Assembly: GCF_001905465.1 (NCBI RefSeq)
Contig: NZ_LISX01000010.1
Coordinates: forward strand, 170,178 to 234,177
Direction of reading: 5' to 3'
Length of the DNA: 64,000 bases
From: Kitasatospora sp. CB01950
Lineage (GTDB): Bacteria; Actinomycetota; Actinomycetes; Streptomycetales; Streptomycetaceae
Both the position numbers and the translations under genes were made by a program. The notes beneath the pieces were generated by a model. It searched no databases. It was not told where the DNA came from and saw only the letters and a program-made list of their open reading frames with translations. Positions 62,042 to 64,000 of the stretch are shown one piece after another. Position 1 is the first letter of the stretch. Every line of letters starts with the position of its first letter.

Positions 62042-63355
62042 ATGGCCCTGACCGGCCGCACGGCCCTCATCGCCGCCCTCGGCGCCCTCCTGGTCGGCCT
62101 CGTGCTCCCCTCCTGGACCGGCATCGGCGTGGTCATGCTGCCGCTGCTCGCCGCGATCGTCGCCGACCTGGTGCTCGCCGCCCCCGTCCGCCGCCTCACC
62201 CTCGAACGCTCCGGCGACCCCAGCGTCCGCCTCGGCGAAGCCGTCACCGTCGACCTGCTCGTCGGCAACCCGTCCCGCCGCCCGCTGCGCGCCCGGATCC
62301 GCGACGCCTGGTACCCCTCCGCCTGGGCCCCCGGCACCTCGCTCACCGCCTCCCGGCACTCCGTCACCGTCCCCGCCGGAGAACGCCGCCGCATCACCAC
62401 CCGCCTCGCCCCCACCCGGCGCGGCGACCACCGCAGCGGACGAGTCACCGTCCGCTCGCTCGGCCCGCTCGGCCTGGCCGGCCGCCAGGCCGGCCTCGAC
62501 GCCCCCTGGCGCGTCCGCGCACTGCCGCCGTTCGCCAGCCGCAAGCACCTCCCGTCCCGCCTCGCCCGCCTGCGCGAACTCGACGGCCGCACCTCCGTGC
62601 TGACCCGCGGTCAGGGCACCGAGTTCGACTCGCTGCGCGAGTACCTCCCCGGCGACGACGTCCGCTCCATCGACTGGCGCGCCAGCGCCCGCCGCAGCGT
62701 CGTCGCCGTCCGCACCTGGCGCCCCGAACGCGACCGGCACGTCCTCGTCGTCCTCGACACCGGCCGCACCTCCGCCGGCCGCGTCGGCGACGCCCCCCGT
62801 CTGGACGCCGCCCTCGACGCCGCGCTGCTGCTCACCGCGCTCGCCACCAAGGCCGGCGACCGGGTCGACCTGCTCGCCCACGACCGGCAGCGCCGCGCCG
62901 CCGTCGCCGGACGCTCGCCCTCGGAGATCCTCCCCGCCTTCACCGACGCGATGGCCCTCCTGGAACCCGCCCTGATCGAGACCGACCTGCGCGCCATGGT
63001 CTCCACCGCCCTCCGGATGGCCCCCCACCGCTCGCTGATCGTCCTGCTGACCGGCCTCGACGCCCACCAGATCGAGGACGGCCTGCTCCCGCAGCTCCCC
63101 CTCCTCGTCAAGCGCCACGAGGTCGTCCTCGCCTCCGTCGCCGACCCCCGCCTCGACGAGCTGGTCAACACCCCCCGCACCACCGTCCGCGACGTCTACG
63201 GCACCGCCGCCGCCGAACAGACCCGCGCCGACCGCCGTCGCACCGCAGAGCTCCTCACCCGCCACGGCATCACCGTCCTCGACGCCCCGCCCGAGTCCAT
63301 CGCCCCCGCCCTCGCCGACACCTACCTCACCCTCAAGGCCGCCGGCCGCCTCTGA
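62042..63355 (+). CDS. DUF58 (VWA-like) protein
   Basis: A 437-residue protein with two N-terminal helices (ALIAALGALLVGLVLPSW, VVMLPLLAAIVADLVL) and a DUF58 core: GTEFDSLREYLPGDDVRSIDW (diagnostic) and a VWA-like stretch HVLVVLDTGRTSAG with a D-x-G-x-x-S variant of the metal site. Such proteins partner with MoxR ATPases. The ATG at 62042 is 105 bases after moxR. The upstream site is weak (GCGAG), so it may be translated less efficiently. It ends the operon at a good terminator. Confidence 0.9.
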   Translation: MALTGRTALIAALGALLVGLVLPSWTGIGVVMLPLLAAIVADLVLAAPVRRLTLERSGDPSVRLGEAVTVDLLVGNPSRRPLRARIRDAWYPSAWAPGTSLTASRHSVTVPAGERRRITTRLAPTRRGDHRSGRVTVRSLGPLGLAGRQAGLDAPWRVRALPPFASRKHLPSRLARLRELDGRTSVLTRGQGTEFDSLREYLPGDDVRSIDWRASARRSVVAVRTWRPERDRHVLVVLDTGRTSAGRVGDAPRLDAALDAALLLTALATKAGDRVDLLAHDRQRRAAVAGRSPSEILPAFTDAMALLEPALIETDLRAMVSTALRMAPHRSLIVLLTGLDAHQIEDGLLPQLPLLVKRHEVVLASVADPRLDELVNTPRTTVRDVYGTAAAEQTRADRRRTAELLTRHGITVLDAPPESIAPALADTYLTLKAAGRL

Positions 63356-63375
63356 CGCCCCCTCGGGCCCCTCCA

Positions 63376-63410
63376 CCCCCAGCCACCGGACTCCCCGGGA
63401 GGGCTGGGGG
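63376..63410 (+). terminator. Terminator of the MoxR-DUF58 operon
   Basis: CCCCCAGCC (63376-63384) pairs with GGCTGGGGG (63402-63410), followed by TTTCTCTGT. It is an intrinsic terminator with a T-rich tail. Confidence 0.85.
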
Positions 63411-63444
63411 TTTCTCTGTATCCTTCGCCGCGGAGGTGGGCGCT

Positions 63445-63918
63445 GTGGAGATCACCGTGCAGTGGGTCAGGACGTCCTGGACCAAGCAGTCCCGGGGCGG
63501 AGACGCCGCTGCTCGTCGCAACGCGGCCCCCGTGGGCTTCAGGATGCCGCCCGTACCCGCCTCGTCCGCGCATGTCGTCCGCATGTACGAGAAGGACTCC
63601 TTCGAGCCGCGGGAGACCCTGGAGGCGCGTCGCAGCCTCGCGGTCGGTCTCCGGGAGGCGGACGGCCGGCTGCGAGTACTTCCCCGCGTGGACCCACTGT
63701 TCGGCATTCCGCCTCGCCCACGCAGACCGCCGGCGGTGCGGCTCCAGCCCGGCCAGTGGGTGCGGTGGCAACTGAACTACCGCTTCAGCAGCGCGGCCGG
63801 GGTACGGGGCTGGTCGTACTGGATGGACACCTTCAACGTCGCCTACGGCCCTGTCGATGCCGACATCTTCCTGTCGACGCCGACCGTGTACATCGATGAG
63901 CGTGGGCCGGTGCGGTAA
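63445..63918 (+). CDS. Hypothetical protein
   Basis: A 157-residue protein that I do not recognise. It starts MEITVQWVRTSWTKQSRGGD and holds MYEKDSFEPRETLEARRSLA, PGQWVRWQLNYRFSSAAGV and RGWSYWMDTFNVAYGPVDAD. It is rich in Trp and Arg. No signal peptide or membrane helix is evident. The central QLNYRFSSAAG...YWMDTFNVAYG looks like a beta-strand-rich core. GTG 63445 is preferred because GGAGG lies about 8 bases upstream; GTG 63436 is closer to it. Codon usage fits the genome. It is flanked by terminators on both sides, so it is probably its own unit, though no promoter was assigned. Confidence 0.65.
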   Translation: MEITVQWVRTSWTKQSRGGDAAARRNAAPVGFRMPPVPASSAHVVRMYEKDSFEPRETLEARRSLAVGLREADGRLRVLPRVDPLFGIPPRPRRPPAVRLQPGQWVRWQLNYRFSSAAGVRGWSYWMDTFNVAYGPVDADIFLSTPTVYIDERGPVR

Positions 63919-63956
63919 TGCCCGGAAATGGTCCGGAAATGGTCCGGGAACGCGAA

Positions 63957-63986
63957 AAAGCCCCCCGCCGTGAGGCGGGGGGCTTT
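63957..63986 (+). terminator. Terminator after hypothetical gene
   Basis: AAAGCCCCCCGCC (63957-63969), loop GTGA and its complement (63974-63986). It lies 38 bases past the stop. Just before it GGAAATGGTCC is repeated in tandem. Confidence 0.88.
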
Positions 63987-64000
63987 CCCTGAAAGATTGT

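Overview
This is a contiguous chromosomal core segment of a high-GC actinomycete, almost certainly a member of Streptomycetaceae (Streptomyces or Kitasatospora). The evidence is the extreme GC bias at third codon positions, frequent GTG and TTG starts, many leaderless genes, a tmRNA whose tag reads ANSKRDSQQFALAA, and a gene order (hexosaminidase, DUF3039, YqgE, murA, HU, malic enzyme, HelD-type helicase, ssrA, smpB, ftsEX, prfB, paired Ser/Thr kinases, NAD-glutamate dehydrogenase, secA, hpf, lpqB-mtrB-mtrA) that I recall from the S. coelicolor chromosome core. That synteny statement is from memory. No prophage, intact insertion sequence, CRISPR array or large biosynthetic cluster was seen.

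Region by region. 1-2.2 kb: the start of an MFS exporter, a SugE/Gdx-type guanidinium exporter preceded by a recognisable guanidine-III riboswitch, and a tRNA-Cys behind a short cysteine-rich reading frame and ahead of a strong terminator. 2.2-5.7 kb: a small type VII-secretion-like group (PPE/WXG100-like substrate, EspC-like partner, mycosin protease) whose two transcription units share an identical 12-bp promoter element. 5.8-10.1 kb: a three-subunit molybdenum hydroxylase of the xanthine dehydrogenase type. 10.3-17 kb: GH20 hexosaminidase, two small conserved proteins, murA, HU and an ACT-domain malic enzyme. 16.9-23.2 kb: a possible small RNA, a HelD-like RNA polymerase remodeller, tmRNA, two tandem membrane-anchored esterases and SmpB. 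23.2-27.7 kb: S41 protease, FtsX, FtsE, a zinc-ribbon membrane peptide and RF2. The 3' end of prfB is duplicated downstream as a tiny reading frame with its own ribosome-binding site.

27.7-36.5 kb is a signalling area. It holds two membrane Ser/Thr kinases, a divergent FHA-FtsK-like ATPase that is a plausible phospho-target reader, and a VanY-type D,D-carboxypeptidase divergent from an OmpR-type two-component system. 37-45 kb holds glutamate catabolism (the large NAD-glutamate dehydrogenase and PruA), with a HAD hydrolase and a DUF6912-like protein. 45.5-52 kb holds an Rv3235-like protein, SecA, a YcaQ-type DNA glycosylase, an orphan NarL-type regulator and the long ribosome hibernation factor. 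52-64 kb holds ComF, the MtrA-MtrB-LpqB signalling operon, and a divergent five-gene operon (membrane protein, DUF4129, DUF4350, MoxR ATPase, DUF58) that looks like a MoxR chaperone and surface-protein module. A hypothetical gene lies near the right edge.

The most interesting signals are regulatory rather than new enzyme systems: the guanidine-III switch, the Cys-rich leader frame by tRNA-Cys, the shared element of the type VII group, the prfB tail duplication, a leaderless four-codon frame coupled to ftsE, and many genes with a -10 hexamer placed 6-8 bases before the start codon.
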